Shown here piece by piece: positions 1 to 14,300 of a DNA stretch of 64,000 nucleotides. The notes beneath the pieces were generated by a model. That model was not told the origin of the DNA. It saw only the letters and a list, made by a program, of their open reading frames with translations, and did no database searches. Source of the DNA: Protostelium mycophagum. Its lineage: Eukaryota; Evosea; Variosea; Protosteliida; Protosteliaceae. The position numbers were made by a program, and so were the translations under genes. Numbering within the stretch: position 1 is the stretch's first letter; each line of letters starts with the position of its first letter. Location: positions 35,190 to 99,189 of the forward strand of contig KV921091.1 of NCBI GenBank assembly GCA_002081555.1. Reading direction: 5' to 3'.

Positions 1-3000
1 TCCATATTGTATTGTGGAGGCATTTGCCAGCTGTTGTTGGTTGTGTCTACTCAAACTCATTATTCTATTTTGAATATTCAATAATTGCTTGTCTTCTTCA
101 TCTACAACGTCCAAACTCCGGTTGATTTGCAGCGTATGAGGAGACGGTAACGCCGGGATGTAAAACTGACACGTGTCAGATCTGAGATATGGACACGGTA
201 CTCACGGCGGTGGCGGTGGCTATGGCAACGATGAGAGATTCACCGATGGAGACTTGCATCTTTAGGCGGAATGCGGCGTTCATACCCATAATCCGAAGTT
301 TGTACATCAATTGTCTGTGTAAATTATACTCTAGAAATGGGAGGGCCTCGCTCACAGCGATAGCATTTAATTCACCCTGTCTATGTCAATATCACAAGTA
401 TATTATTCGTAATAGCAGAAGATTCTTTTGCTTCGCGCAGATCCAACCGCAAACTACTGTTTTGTTTACGTATGCCTGGGAGGCCCTTCTTGCGGTTATA
501 ATGAATAACAACGATATTTCACTTGACAAAGTTTTATGTCATTTGATTATTTGAATTCAAATATTGAAAGAAGAGTCACCTGTAATTTTTTCTTCTCTCT
601 GCAAATCCTAGCCTCTAAGAAGGAGCCTTTACCAGTGACAGATATCTACATAAATATAAATATAAATTTATTTCCAGGAAAAATATATTAATTTCAAAAA
701 ACCATAATCGCCTGGTTCGCGTCGATAACATAAAACTACGATCCCTGTATCAAGATTTTTTTTACCACCATCGTGTCAATGTCGGAAAAATGAGTGGTCT
801 TTTTTCCGGTGGTGATGCACATCAGGCGATTATGGGTTGAGATATAATCATTACCCCGTTTGGTGGCTCGATTGATGTCAGCAAAACTTGTGGCACGTAT
901 TTCTTTTTGCAAACATTGCAGTAGGATAATTTCATGTTATAAGGAGGCTTCCTGTGCTTCCTCGGGATATGACAAAAGTGTGATGTGCAAGCTTGAGCTG
1001 ACAACCTTCAGTAATCTGTACACATCCATGACATCTATAAATAGATCTACAGATCTTCATGCCTATACAGATTCTTACATATGTAATTAGATGGATTTGT
1101 ATCAAACGTGTTTTTGTTTTGCGGCTCTGCCGCATTGCTGCATTTTGCTAAACACATCTTTTTAGTGATTTGTGTACATTTCTGCCAAATGAACCGCAAA
1201 CGTCACGGTTAGCTAACCGTGTGTCTATGGCAACGACATACGTAAAGTCTCAAAATTGATTTTCATTTAAAAAATAAAAATAAAATACCTTTTCGCTTGA
1301 TCTTGTCCTCTCGAGACTTTTCTGTCAGACTTGGTCCAGAATAATTACTACTCATCATCGCCGCCGTTCCCACCGCCGTCAGTACACACACCTCTTAACA
1401 ATATTATTCACAATGTGTAGATGACCATCCCCACCTTTGTCCACGTCCATGGATGTCGTTTCGTGATATCCTACCACCGTGTCGCACCCGAAAAATCGGG
1501 CGTGCGCTCGGATCTCTTCGCGCATCTCTTGCCACCACTCGTTCCTGATTTTTTTCCCGCCTTTTGCGCTGGAAGATTTTCCGTTGGATAACAGCTTGAC
1601 GGATCTTTACTTGTGAATATTTGATTGAATTATGGGATTCGTGTTGGGCTGCCGAAAACGTGAACAACGCCAAAGGTTTCGGGTAATGCGTTTTTGCGGC
1701 AACGCCGCAAGCAAAAACAAACTATAACGTTAATATATTAATTTATATAATTTATTATTATGCATTATAAATGCTCACAAAAATACCAAGCCCTGCAATA
1801 CGCATCCACTTCTATTTTGCAATTTAAAACACCAGAATGCACCTCCAGAAAATCCAAATAAAAAAATACCTCGCAATCACGATGCCGCCAAATCTCTCCA
1901 CTTCATGACAGGAGAAGTTGTTCAGTGTGATCAACTTTACAGGAGCTACAGAGCCACTGGAGTGGAGTGTTTCTTTAAAGTCAGGAGCGCTCTGGCCTGA
2001 CAGACTCTCTATTGATGTGGAGAGTCTGACACTGCCCGCCGAATTTGATTTTCTGGGGGGGACAGGTGACATCTCCATGTTGATGGTGTCTTCTAATGAC
2101 TAGATGTGACGTCATCTTATGAGATGGAGATGTCATATGTGATGTCATGACCCACCTTTGTAGTGCAGCAGGTGCCGTATCCTCGAGCTACTATACCGTT
2201 TTCACCTTCTAAATCAAAGTATTGGTTGTAGCCCAACACTGCATTCCCTCCCATCTCCTGAACTTTCTTGCCGATGTGCCTCTTTAATTTCCTACATCAT
2301 GATCAATAATTCTCAACACTTGTAAATAACCACAACTACATTCCATTATGCTATTTTTCATGTAGACAGGCGTGATATTTATGTTGCAGAGTTTGGTCAA
2401 TTTGCGGTAATGAACACGTTAATTACCGAGAATTTCACCGTGGAGTTAGGTGTGCGATACAAATAATTGGAATTGCACCAAAAACATTTTAAGGTGCAGC
2501 TTTGTTATGAAAAAGATTTCCAAGTGAAATGGCTTTTTCGCAAAACAAAATACGTTTCCATTGTTTTATAAAGACATACCCCGACAAATTGTACAATAAT
2601 AGCTGTCTCTCCTCATTAGAGATGCGGGATGCTCTAAAGTTGTCCATCCAATGATACTCCGGATCACTCTTCACCACGATAGAGGCCACAAGCCCGTGGC
2701 TCTCTATGATTTCATGGAACAATCCAGGTTTGGAGCCTGTACCTCTCAACATATGGTGATCATGTGATATGTATACATACTCGTGACGAATTGAACTCCA
2801 GTAGAAGCCTCTCTAAATTCGTTGACATCGCCAAAAAATTCGACTTTGACGACGACATTCAGTTCACCTCTAATACCTAGCCGCTTGAGCAAAATAATGT
2901 TGAATTATCCCACCTCGAAGTGTATCAAAAATGGGAAACCATCCTGAGATCTGTCCCGAAGTGTTGCGAATCAATAGACAATTCAGATCAATGTGAATCG

Positions 3001-3311
3001 CCCCAATAACATCATCTGCTGATACGACGTCGTGATCATAGACTCTGTTTTTTTCAGTTACATTCTCCATTTTTCGGGGAGTAAACATCTCACTTAAAGA
3101 CAATTGGATGGTCTTGAAGCTGCGAATCATCGGGAACATCCACTCTGAAATCTTCATTCCATACAGGATTTAATGTTTTTCGTCTGATTTCCGTCCGTTT
3201 TACTGTCTCTAAATATCTCATCTCGACGTAGGCATCGGTGAGATCAGAACTCCGATCCATCACTGGAAGGTTCCTGGCCTCTACCACTCTCACCTTGATT
3301 GTGGAGGGCAT
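1..3311 (-). CDS. C2CD5: C2CD5-like C2-domain protein (C-terminus off the left edge)
   Basis: Homologue of C2CD5/CDP138, a calcium- and phospholipid-binding protein of membrane traffic (in mammals it acts in insulin-stimulated GLUT4 vesicle insertion). The start at 3311 opens directly into a C2 domain (MPSTIKVRVVEARNLPVMDR, then SDLTDAYVE). The second half of C2 is at 2870-3090 (DDVIGAIHIDLN, SGWFPIFDTLRGG). Conserved blocks follow in family order: DPEYHWMDNFRASRISNEER (2600-2690), GGNAVLGYNQYFDLEGENG (2170-2260), the FGGIVIARS block near 1880, MREEIRAHARFFGCDTVVGY (1470-1540), the Cys-rich FCHIPR..LSYCNVCKKKYVPQV block (860-1000), VTGKGSFLEARICREKKK (590-645) and LPFLEYNLHRQLMYKLRIMG (200-360). 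The gene is split into many exons, several introns are long and hairpin-bearing, and the last exon runs past base 1. Identity is firm; exact exon edges are inferred. Confidence 0.88.
700..838. repeat. MITE-like element with terminal inverted repeats inside a C2CD5 intron
   Basis: The arm AACCATAATCGCCTG (700-714) is matched by the inverted arm CAGGCGATTATGGGTT (823-838). Thirteen bases pair perfectly before a single extra G. The roughly 139-bp unit lies wholly within an inferred intron (646-854, about 209 nt, far longer than the usual 35-60 nt). Removing it would leave an intron of about 70 nt. No ORF lies inside. This fits a small non-autonomous element or an introner-like insertion; no clear target-site duplication was seen. 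Confidence 0.5.
1204..1221. repeat. Perfect 18-bp palindrome
   Basis: CACGGTTAGCTAACCGTG is a perfect self-complementary 18-mer in a long C2CD5 intron. Nearby at 1121-1133 is the hairpin GCGGC-TCT-GCCGC. Its half-site CACGGTTA also occurs in the hairpin near 19863. Confidence 0.6.
1690..1718. repeat. GC-core hairpin (GTTTTTGCGGC..)
   Basis: The arm GTTTTTGC-GGC and the arm GCC-GC..GCAAAAAC around AAC form an imperfect hairpin in non-coding sequence of the C2CD5 locus. It shares the TTTTTGCGG core with elements at 2401 and 19848. Confidence 0.45.
2401..2428. repeat. TTTGCGGTAA hairpin element, copy 1
   Basis: CGGTAAT (2405-2411) and ATTACCG (2422-2428) form a 7-bp stem around GAACACGTTA. It lies in a long C2CD5 intron of roughly 190 nt and closely resembles the hairpin at 19848-19877. 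Confidence 0.5.
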
Positions 3312-3509
3312 TTTGCTGCCGTATGTATGATCTGGATTTTTGTTGAAAATATTTTCTTTTTCATTTCATTAGAACGTAAAGAACATCCATCTACACTTCC
3401 TCTCACGAAGCATAAACAGCCTGCACGTTCTCCCGCGAAAACGTCCGCTACTCCGACTCTGACGCGCAGATGTACTATTCTTCGAGGAAGACACTACTGA
3501 GCGACTACG

Positions 3510-5656
3510 ATGAGGAGCACCCACCTTCTGATCCTTGCTTCTTTGGCTCTCCTTTGTTCTGCGGATGTGAGCCATTAATCAGCTTGATGATAACTAAAGA
3601 AAGCTCAGGTCCCGTTTGGCTGTGGGATTAGAGGTGTACAACCTGTTGGACTTCCAACGATCCAATTCTGCGCGTGAGGGATTGCAATGCAGTCACACCA
3701 TCTAAAGATTCCAGTTCTTCAGCAGATGGTGGCGTCTTCAGTAACTACACAAACATGTACGAATTGACCGACATCATTTCCACTGCATCCTGTCTCGCCA
3801 AGAAATTCAATCAGATCATCATGCCTGGTCCCTGCGGTATGCCGATCTTGATAGAGACATTCTCAAACGTGCAGGCTGCCCCAGTTCATGTCACAAAAGA
3901 GGACGATGCGTACCAAAAGGGAGGTCCAATGTGTGTCTCTGTAATTCAGGATGGAAAGGCGAAGACTGCTCCGTAGGTGTGCTTCTTCTAAAAAGAGAAC
4001 AACTCTGACCAATCCAAGTGTCCTGCTCTGATCGAGTCAATCCATGTCAAAATGGGGCGAAATGTGTGACAGAGAATGGCATCGACATGTGTCAGTGTAC
4101 CCCAGGATATAACCTTATGGACTGCTCGGGAAAGGATAGTACGTGATTATCTAAAGATGCGTCGCTCCGCGTTATGTGCGAAACAGTGAATTTGATTCTA
4201 ATTTTTGACAGAGCAGTACACACCCAGACCTAAAGAGTTGCGACCACAATACAAAATGGACAAGTGAGTTTATTTTTAGAACATCAAATATCTCACATCA
4301 AATAGATATGGTGAAGACCACCCACTCTTTGATATCTCAACAGTGACAACCTTTCGTGTCTATATGGAAGATAAAGACCTCCGCACACTCATCACAGACG
4401 AAGAGAAGACTCCGATCAATGTCACCTCTATACACATTAAGAACCGAAGAGTTTCGCAGTATGTCCGTGGCAGTGAGTGTTTCTGCATAGTGATTTACTG
4501 TATTACGTGAACTGACGTCATCAGCTATCCATAAAAGTGGTGTCTCATCATTTGGATTTGCGAAGAAATCCTTTCGTATCCAATTTGACAATGAATTCAT
4601 GGATGTCAGGGTGAGTCGCAATCACATGCGATCTACAACGTTGTAATTTCTCATCACTGTAGTCCATCAAACTCAAAGGCGCCGAGTTCGATTCATCTTT
4701 CATTAGAGAGGCCCTTTCTATGGCAGTAATCAAAAGGTTTGTAGATCCTAAATTTGGAATAATAAAAATAGCATGGGAGTACCTGTTGGGAGGAGCGGTT
4801 ACGCATCTCTGTACATTAATGACGTCTTTCGGGGTGTCTATGTCATCCTTGAAGACATCGACACACCATTCTTCAAATCCAGGTTCGGTTGTCAAGATGG
4901 TACCCTATGCAAACAAGGTTTAGAATGTGTAAGTGTGGATTATCACCATAAAACTAACAGAAGAAGTTGGCAGATAATGAATTCCAAGATCTCAAATCGA
5001 AGTGTGAGTATGATTGGTTAAAAAAAAATATGACAGGGGTGGAGAGGGTTATGGACGTCGACATGTACATCCGCAGTGTGGCTGCCGACGCTATGACAGG
5101 GAACTGGGACGGATGGAAGAATGACAACAATTGGGCTTTTTATCGGCCCAGAAAGGGGGAAAAGGTGGGTATACTTGCTGCTATAAATAGACTGATATCC
5201 ACAGTGGATCCCTTTTAGATCCGACTTGGACGCATCGTGGGGTTTCGATTATTGGCAATATTCAAGACAAAGCTCTGAGAATGTCTTTGAATGGTTCTGG
5301 GAGCAAAGGAGTTTCTGCCCAATAATAATCAACGATGCTACATATAGATCATTGTACGTGAAGTATATCAAGTACATCGCAGACACGTGGTTGGTGCCGA
5401 ACGGGCCTGCAGAGATTTTCGCCAAAGAACTGCACCAGATGTTGCTTCCTTTTGCGGTACAAGACGCGTGAGTGCCTCGAACTTTTTATCTCCTTCTGAC
5501 TGAAGCAGTTGGCACGCATTAGACTACCACTGGACACCTGAGTTCTTCCTTTCATCCCTTGATGTAGATGTGGGCGATCCATGCAGGACTCAAGCAATCA
5601 ACTCGTTCATATCCACCAGATATTCTTCTGCCCTGAAACAGATTGCTGGCCATTGA
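3510..5656 (+). CDS. Secreted EGF-CotH kinase-like protein
   Basis: A secreted protein combining EGF-like modules with a CotH domain, a family of atypical protein kinases known from spore-coat CotH and fungal surface proteins. The start at 3510 encodes a signal peptide (MRSTHLLILASLALLCSA). EGF-like repeat 1 is at 3850-3975 (CPSSCHKRGRCVPKG..CLCNSGWKGEDC) and EGF-like repeat 2 at 4021-4140 (CSDRVNPCQNGAKC..CQCTPGY). The CotH domain follows: LFDISTVTTFRVYMEDKD near 4330, FGFAKKSFRIQFDNEF near 4555, VPVGRSGYASLYINDVFRGV near 4780, and MTGNWDGWKNDNNWAFYR near 5095, the position of the conserved asparagine/aspartate-rich segment. LDASWGFDYWQYSRQ (about 5226-5270) corresponds to the metal-binding aspartate region. 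About ten short introns are inferred. The substrate is unknown. No transmembrane segment was seen, so it is probably released or wall-associated. Confidence 0.82.
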
Positions 5657-5849
5657 AGCCTTTCAATAAATACTGCATCAGCACCAGACGTGAAGACCAA
5701 CTGCTGTAATTTAGTCTTCGATCTGCCTTGGTTACGATCCCTGATTTGAGATTTTATTCTTCTTTGAGATTGTTCTATTGTTTGTGTAAATAAACTCCAC
5801 TTTCGCAATAAGCCCAAAAATTTTCGCGCCATTCAAATCAGATCTGCAG

Positions 5850-8044
<2,195 letters not shown>

Positions 8045-8085
8045 TGTATATAAACACTGTATGATCGATGATTTGTCATCCATCA

Positions 8086-10788
8086 TCATGAGAAGTTCAC
8101 ACGGAATGAGACGCCCTTCCCTGCATAGTCTTTTTGGGGGAGAGGGATTGTATACAGGACTGAGTCTCCATTCTTTGCACACTTTGCCACCGGATTGGTC
8201 GCACAGCTAAATCTGTCTCCTCTAAATGTGATTTGAAGGCTCTTGAGAGTTTGTGTCGGGTCCGAGACGATGACAGAAGTTATAGAGGGGTTGTAATTGA
8301 AGAGGATGAGACAAGGCTGGGCGGCTTCCAATGTCACATTAAGAAGGGAGAAGGTGAAGCTCGAGGTAGAGAAGAAAGAGACTCCTAAAAGCTTCTTGCC
8401 GTGGTGCATCACGGCGTGAATGTTGCTATTGGCTTGTAGAGTGGATGTCTGCTTGGTCGTCTCCGTTGGATTGAAGCTAGCGAAACTCACTCCAGGAACG
8501 GTGACCCATTGTAGACTGTTCCCTGCTGTGGGGGTGGCCAGCGCTTTGAACATTGCTGTGGGTGTCACCTCTCCTGTCTGTGTTCCGATACTGCTCCAGT
8601 TTCCTGACACAACCTTGGTGGAGATAGATACTTTGATGGGCTTTTGGAAGACGTAACCAGTGTTGTCGTGGTGCATCCACTTGGGTGATGATAATGTGCC
8701 ATTCTTGAAGTCTCCGGTATCTGTTTGTACCTGCCCGTTCAACACACGATTGTCGATGGCGGTAACAACGGGTAGACCGCTGGACTGCTTGATATCCGTC
8801 ACTATGGTGACATAAAAGTCTTGGAAGAAGAACCAGGTCTTCTTCCAGCTCAATTGTCGATTGATTGGGCTCAGGAAATCCATCGTAGCAACACCAGAGG
8901 AGCCATCAGACACTCCACCGACAAAATCGCGAAGCCCATAGAATGTGGTCTTATCGCATGTGAGGTCGTGAGAGCTGGGGTCCACCGTCACTCCTGAGAC
9001 TTTCAGACCATTTGAGGTGTATAAAGTGTACCTGGCAGAGTGTACCAATCCCATAAGGGTACCGCCTTCACGTATTCTTGACCGCTTGTGTAGGTGAATA
9101 CTGTTCCGTCGCTGAGGTGTAAGTCTTTGAGGCCTTGCCCGTTGATGCATTCTCCTGTCTTCACCCTGCTCGAGAGCATCTGCAAGGTCTCAGTTCCGTT
9201 ACTTTCGGTTTCTCACCTTCAAAGTGACGACGTAGTTGCGGCCACGATGTGACATGTATTCTGACATCCAAAAGAATCTATTTCCAACCAGCCCATTCGT
9301 GTTCGGAGCTGTTCCTGTTGCAGATTGCAATCTGTTCAGCGTTGTCATGGCATCCTTCACACTCCAAATAGATATCACGCGGCTGTGTTTCATCAATCCT
9401 CAACATTTATGTGCATAAATGCTCTGCATCAAAGTTGCAAAATCAATGATGGATTCTATCTGCACTCACGACATGGCCGGAGTTATCCAATCGAAGGCAT
9501 CGATCCCGTTGCTGATGCGGCGTCCCGACTGTGAGATATCCCAGTTATAGCGAGGTGACGTCTTACTTCCAGTTCCAATGATCGACCATTCAGCACCTCG
9601 GATCATCTTGCTAAGCGCATCCTGAGCCTCTGTGCTCAGCGGGAAGGTGGGCAAACCGGTCGTTTGATTCAAACTCAGGAATGCGTCATTCAGAAAGACT
9701 TCGCCGTAGCCAGAAAAATATGGGATGGTAGCTGCAAGGATCAGGCGTGAGGACAGCCTATCTACTCACTGTGTTGGAAGAATGTTCCGTCCACCTTGAT
9801 TCCGTCTTGGCTATCAGGGGTGATGACAAAACCGGAAAAAGTATAAGCGAAGGCCTCCTTCACCATAGTGATGTTCTTGGTGAAGCACCCAAGTGTAACT
9901 CCAACAGACGCTTGGTCTTGTAGATTAGCTCCAACTGCTCCAGAAACCTTTCTTTTGTGAGATTTTGACAAGATATGATTTGGATTACATAGATGTAACC
10001 TCTCTGCATGAGGAGGGAACATAACTTGGTCTCTGTGTTGGTGAGTTGAACCCCCTTGTATTGTAGAACGAGACAAATGGGGCCTGAGCTGGATCAAATC
10101 AGAATTATTATATAATATGATAACAATTAGTTTATTAAAAAAGAAAAATAAATGTTTTACATCTTGGGTATACCAATCTGTTGCCACCACCAATTCGGAT
10201 TCCAAAAACCACCGGTACCACAGGGACAGTTACCTCCATTTTTTATCATGTTGTGCCTTGCGCAGTCAGAATGCGTCTGGCCATAATCATTCTTGAACCA
10301 ATAATTCAGTGCTCCCCTGGATTCATCAACCCTTTTTCAATTCAAGAGAACAAACCTAATGGCTTGAAGGTGTTCAGTATTCCGAGTGGAATACCAAGAG
10401 TTGGTCAGGGTTGCTGTTGCTGTCAAAACTTGATTGGGGATGAAATCTCACAAATCCTTGTCCAATGCGTAAAGGCAGGCCATACAGCGACATAATCGGC
10501 AGCCTTACATCCTGAAACATAATCGATGTCTGGCCAACTTCCATCTGATCGCAATTTGGACACCCTTTTGCACATCAGAACGACAAAATGGATCTCGCTA
10601 CTTCCAGATCTTTGACTGTAGCGAGTGATGGAGTCTGTGCAACAGCAATTGCAACTTGTTGAGAGGTGAAGACACTCAATTCATCACCAAGCACCCAACT
10701 GTTGGTTGTGATCTGGCCAGAATGAGCACATGAGAAGGAGAGATTCGCTCACCGACAATAGAACAAAAAGGAAAGAGAGGATCCTCAT
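8086..10788 (-). CDS. Secreted polysaccharide lyase family 8 (hyaluronate/chondroitin/xanthan lyase-like)
   Basis: Extracellular lyase cleaving uronic-acid-containing polysaccharides by beta-elimination. The start at 10788 encodes a hydrophobic leader (MRILSFLFVLLS). The alpha-toroid region has DGSWPDIDY (about 10540), the aromatic patch WNPNWWWQQIGIP (about 10160-10205), GAVGANLQDQASVGV around the catalytic Asn (about 9930), DGIKVDGTFFQH with the catalytic His (about 9780), the following YFSGYGEV with the catalytic Tyr (about 9710), and SQSGRRIS with the Arg (about 9520). The beta-sandwich half contains WDWYTLPGTLY (about 9030) and a long exon to the stop at 8086. All expected catalytic positions appear occupied, so the enzyme is probably active. 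The exact substrate is not predictable. It probably digests bacterial or plant polymers during feeding. Confidence 0.87.
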
Positions 10789-11352
10789 TCCTCTTGAGGA
10801 TCTTACCTTTCGGTTGCCAAATTCAAACTGACTTGTCACAAAACCAAAATCACCGGTTTTATGCCATCATTTAAAAAGGGAATATTATAATATTATATAT
10901 ATAATATAATAGCGGATTTATCTACAACACCACACACTGAATGCTTGCTTAAGCTTTGTAAATTCTCCAGACTGGGTGGAAATCATTGCACACAAAAGAT
11001 AGCAGCCTTTGCCAGAGGCTAACAGGGGTTTGTGGGTGGGCCTCGTGTGTTGTATTTCTGTTGGTGTCTGCTGAGAACATGCTTTGTGCACACGTAACAC
11101 TATATTACATGTACAGACTTAGCAAAGTTCAGATACAGATTTTCTGTCCTAACGTCTTTTCACAATTATATTTCAGTTCATTGGTGGTGCTTCTTCAGAT
11201 TATTTGTGCAGAACGATCCAGAACTCTTCTTTGCGAGATATCGAGTTGTAGATATTTACCTAATTATTATTACGCGCGGACACGTGAAATTTCGAAAAAA
11301 AACTGCAATTTGCCCATCTGACACGTCAGAAAATCGAAGCATCGTCTAAACG
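10789..11352. promoter_or_regulatory. Divergent intergenic region between the PL8 lyase and the carrier
   Basis: About 560 bp separate the two divergent start codons. It contains an AT-rich alternating tract around 10886-10912. No convincing gene, RNA or repeat was recognised. It presumably holds both promoters. Confidence 0.4.
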
Positions 11353-14300
11353 ATGAGTCAAATGCTTAGGCGTCTGATAGCCCTCGGCCCAAATAAGAAC
11401 GTCTCACGAAACAGACGATTGATTGTGAGTTTCCATTCATTTATGTGGATTGATGAGTATTAGATCGCCTCAACCGCAATCGCTGCAACAACTATTGGTG
11501 TTCTATTACCTAATGAAAAATTTCACATTATACCCAGGGTTCATGCAGAGACATCTCAGGTACGTGGCCAAACTAATTCGTTGTGTGTACGAATCTGATG
11601 TGGACAAGGTCAACACGGCTGCCTCTCCAGACCTGAACGCACCCTCTGGAGAACTTCGTTTATTGCTGTATCGTGGAATGGCTACAAATCGTCTCGTCAG
11701 ACTTTTGGACCGTGATCTACAAGAGGCCATGTTACAGAACCTAAAGCCTTTAGAGTTTGAAGCAGGCACGCTTTTGATCAAAGAAGGAGATACTGGCGAA
11801 TCATTCTTCATCATCGAGAGTGGAGAATGTGAAGTGTTTAACAACAGAGGTGACATGGTGAGGAGTTGCTACGCTGGCGACAGCTTTGGGGAGGGTGGTT
11901 TCATCGCATTCACAAAGAGGTGAAAATCTCTGGTGTGTCAGACTGACATCCTTCAGATCCGCAAGTGTGAGGGCAAAGACTAAAGTGAGACTGTGGGCTA
12001 TAAATCGAGAGACATTCGTTCGCATTGTCCTTCCAAAGTCTGTCAGGCTGCGCAAGATCTTTGAGAGTAATGCCTCCATCAGAGATGAAAAGACAGGAGA
12101 GGCTCTGATGAACCACAATGATCTCTTGAACAGTTTGAACATGTTGGATGTGGAGGAAGGATCTAAATATAAATATCTGTGGGAGATCGCTGACAGAGAC
12201 CGAAGTGGCACTTTAGACTTTACAGAGTTTGCATTATTCGAGATGATGGCCACAAAGGTGAGAAGTGATCTCATCACCCCACAGCCAGTCTGATCATTCC
12301 ACAGCCAGATGCAGAATTCGAGATCGCATTCAGACTGTTTGATGTCAATGGGAATGGAGTGGTGTCTCGAGATGATGTGCTCAGAGTGATGTCTAAGAAC
12401 AAGTACCAATTCGACTCTCATTGCAACCTGATGCTGAGGTTCTTCGGACCAAGTGGAAAGAGGAGATTACGTCTTCCTGAATTTTCACAATTTTTTCTCA
12501 ATCTAACGGTACGTGTACAAATATTTTTATATTTTTTAATTTAGAATAAAATACATTTTTTGCTTTTTGACATTAAAAATTTTGTCCTTCATTTCGTCAA
12601 AATTTTGAACTTTTTTTCTGAACCATTTTTTTCTAAAAAAATTTTCAAAAAAAATGCTCCGAAATCACCACCGTGTGCTTTGTGTTTTATCAAATCAATA
12701 AAAATGCAACATGATTGGATTTTATTGCAGATCTCATTTTGGACTTGACAGAAATATTTGGAGCATCGCAACCTGATTTGGTATTGATGACGTCATCCTG
12801 ATTTTTTGACAGGAGGAAATACCACGCCAGTTGTTTGTGGCTTTCGATTCCGAAGGAAAAGGATTTATCTCGGGTCAGCAATTCGCCGAGCTTTTGGGAG
12901 AGTTCGGGTCATTCAGGTTACCCCATGGTATACAAGAGAGGTTATACAGATTAAAGAGTTTAAATGAGGATAATAAGGTATATATCCTATCTATATTATT
13001 TATATGATTTGATGTGATATATATATCATATTGTATTTTGATGATGAGAAGGTGGTCACGTATGGAGAGTTTATTGCCTTTAACGAATTTTTAAACCATC
13101 TTCCTGCCTTAGATGGTCTCATCGCCTCTGCTGTGCAAAGAAGAGGTGCTCCAATCACTAAAGGTATCATATATATCCATATATATAATATAAATATATA
13201 CAAAGCCTCCAAATAAATCTAACAGAGTACAGATGAGTTCAAGGCAGCGGCGATGAACACTTTGGCGAGCAATCTGTCACCTTTAGAGATTGATGTGATC
13301 TTCACGATATACGATACAAACAGAGACGGTAAAATCGACCACAGGGACTTCAGATGCGTCTCCCATCTGGGAAGAAGATGCACCACAGAGGAGGTCATCA
13401 TCCACATCTGATTATGACACTAAATGAGAACAGCTGAACGAGATCTCAAGAGTGCGGGACTTAAGAAGAGGAGAATATTTTATGGAAGAGGACCTGCCCT
13501 TCTTAAAGAAAGTGATGAACTCCTTCTTGAATTTCGGATTAGGTGCGGTTGCCGGCGGGATCGGAGCGACGGCAGTGTACCCGATAGACCTCGTCAAGAC
13601 CCGCATGCAGAACCAAAGAAGTGTCGGAGAGAGGCTCTACGCGAACGGCCTCGATTGCTTCAGAAAAGTGGTAAAGCAAGACGGACCTCTTGGGTTATAT
13701 AGAGGTATCCTCCCACAGCTGGCTGGTGTCGCGCCTGAAAAAGCAATCAAGTTGACGGTGAACGATCAGCTCAGAAAGCTCTTCTACGATGAGAGCAGAG
13801 GTGACATCTATTTCCCTTTAGAAGTCTTGGCGGGATGTGGAGGAGGTGCCAGCCAAGTCATCTTTACGAACCCCATCGAGATCGTGAAGATCCGTCTCCA
13901 GATCCAGGGAGAATTGAGACACCAAGACCCCGCTTACCAACCGAAGAACTCCATCGCCATCATCAAGGAGCTTGGGGCGAGGGGGTTGTACAAAGGGGCG
14001 GGGGCGTGTCTGTTGAGGGATGTGCCATTCTCCGCTATCTTCTTCCCAGTCTTTGCGTCCACAAAAAGCCGCCTGGCGGCGAATCATGAGGACAACATGC
14101 CAAGACCTCTGGACTTGCTCTTGGCAGGAGCTATTGCTGGTATCCCCGCCGCATCGTTGGTGAATCTTTATTTCTATTTGATAATGTTCAATCATGACAT
14201 ATGCAGAATGACTAAAACTTTTGCAGGTCACCCCGGCAGATGTCATCAAGACTCGACTTCAAGCAGAAGCGAGAAAAGGAGAATCCAAGTACGAGGGCAT

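Noticed and set aside
189-554. 121-codon plus-strand ORF at the left end
   Set aside because: The opposite strand carries the conserved C2CD5 block (LPFLEYNLHRQLMYKLRIMG), so the plus ORF is a shadow.
10986-11321. 111-codon ORF between the PL8 lyase and the carrier
   Set aside because: No recognised motif; composition unlike neighbouring coding sequence; no supporting splice structure.
13340-13460. Apparent stop and frameshift between the EF-hand region and the carrier, suggesting two genes or a pseudogene
   Set aside because: A 40-nt GT..AG intron (13392-13431) ending AACAG joins the two in frame with phase 0.
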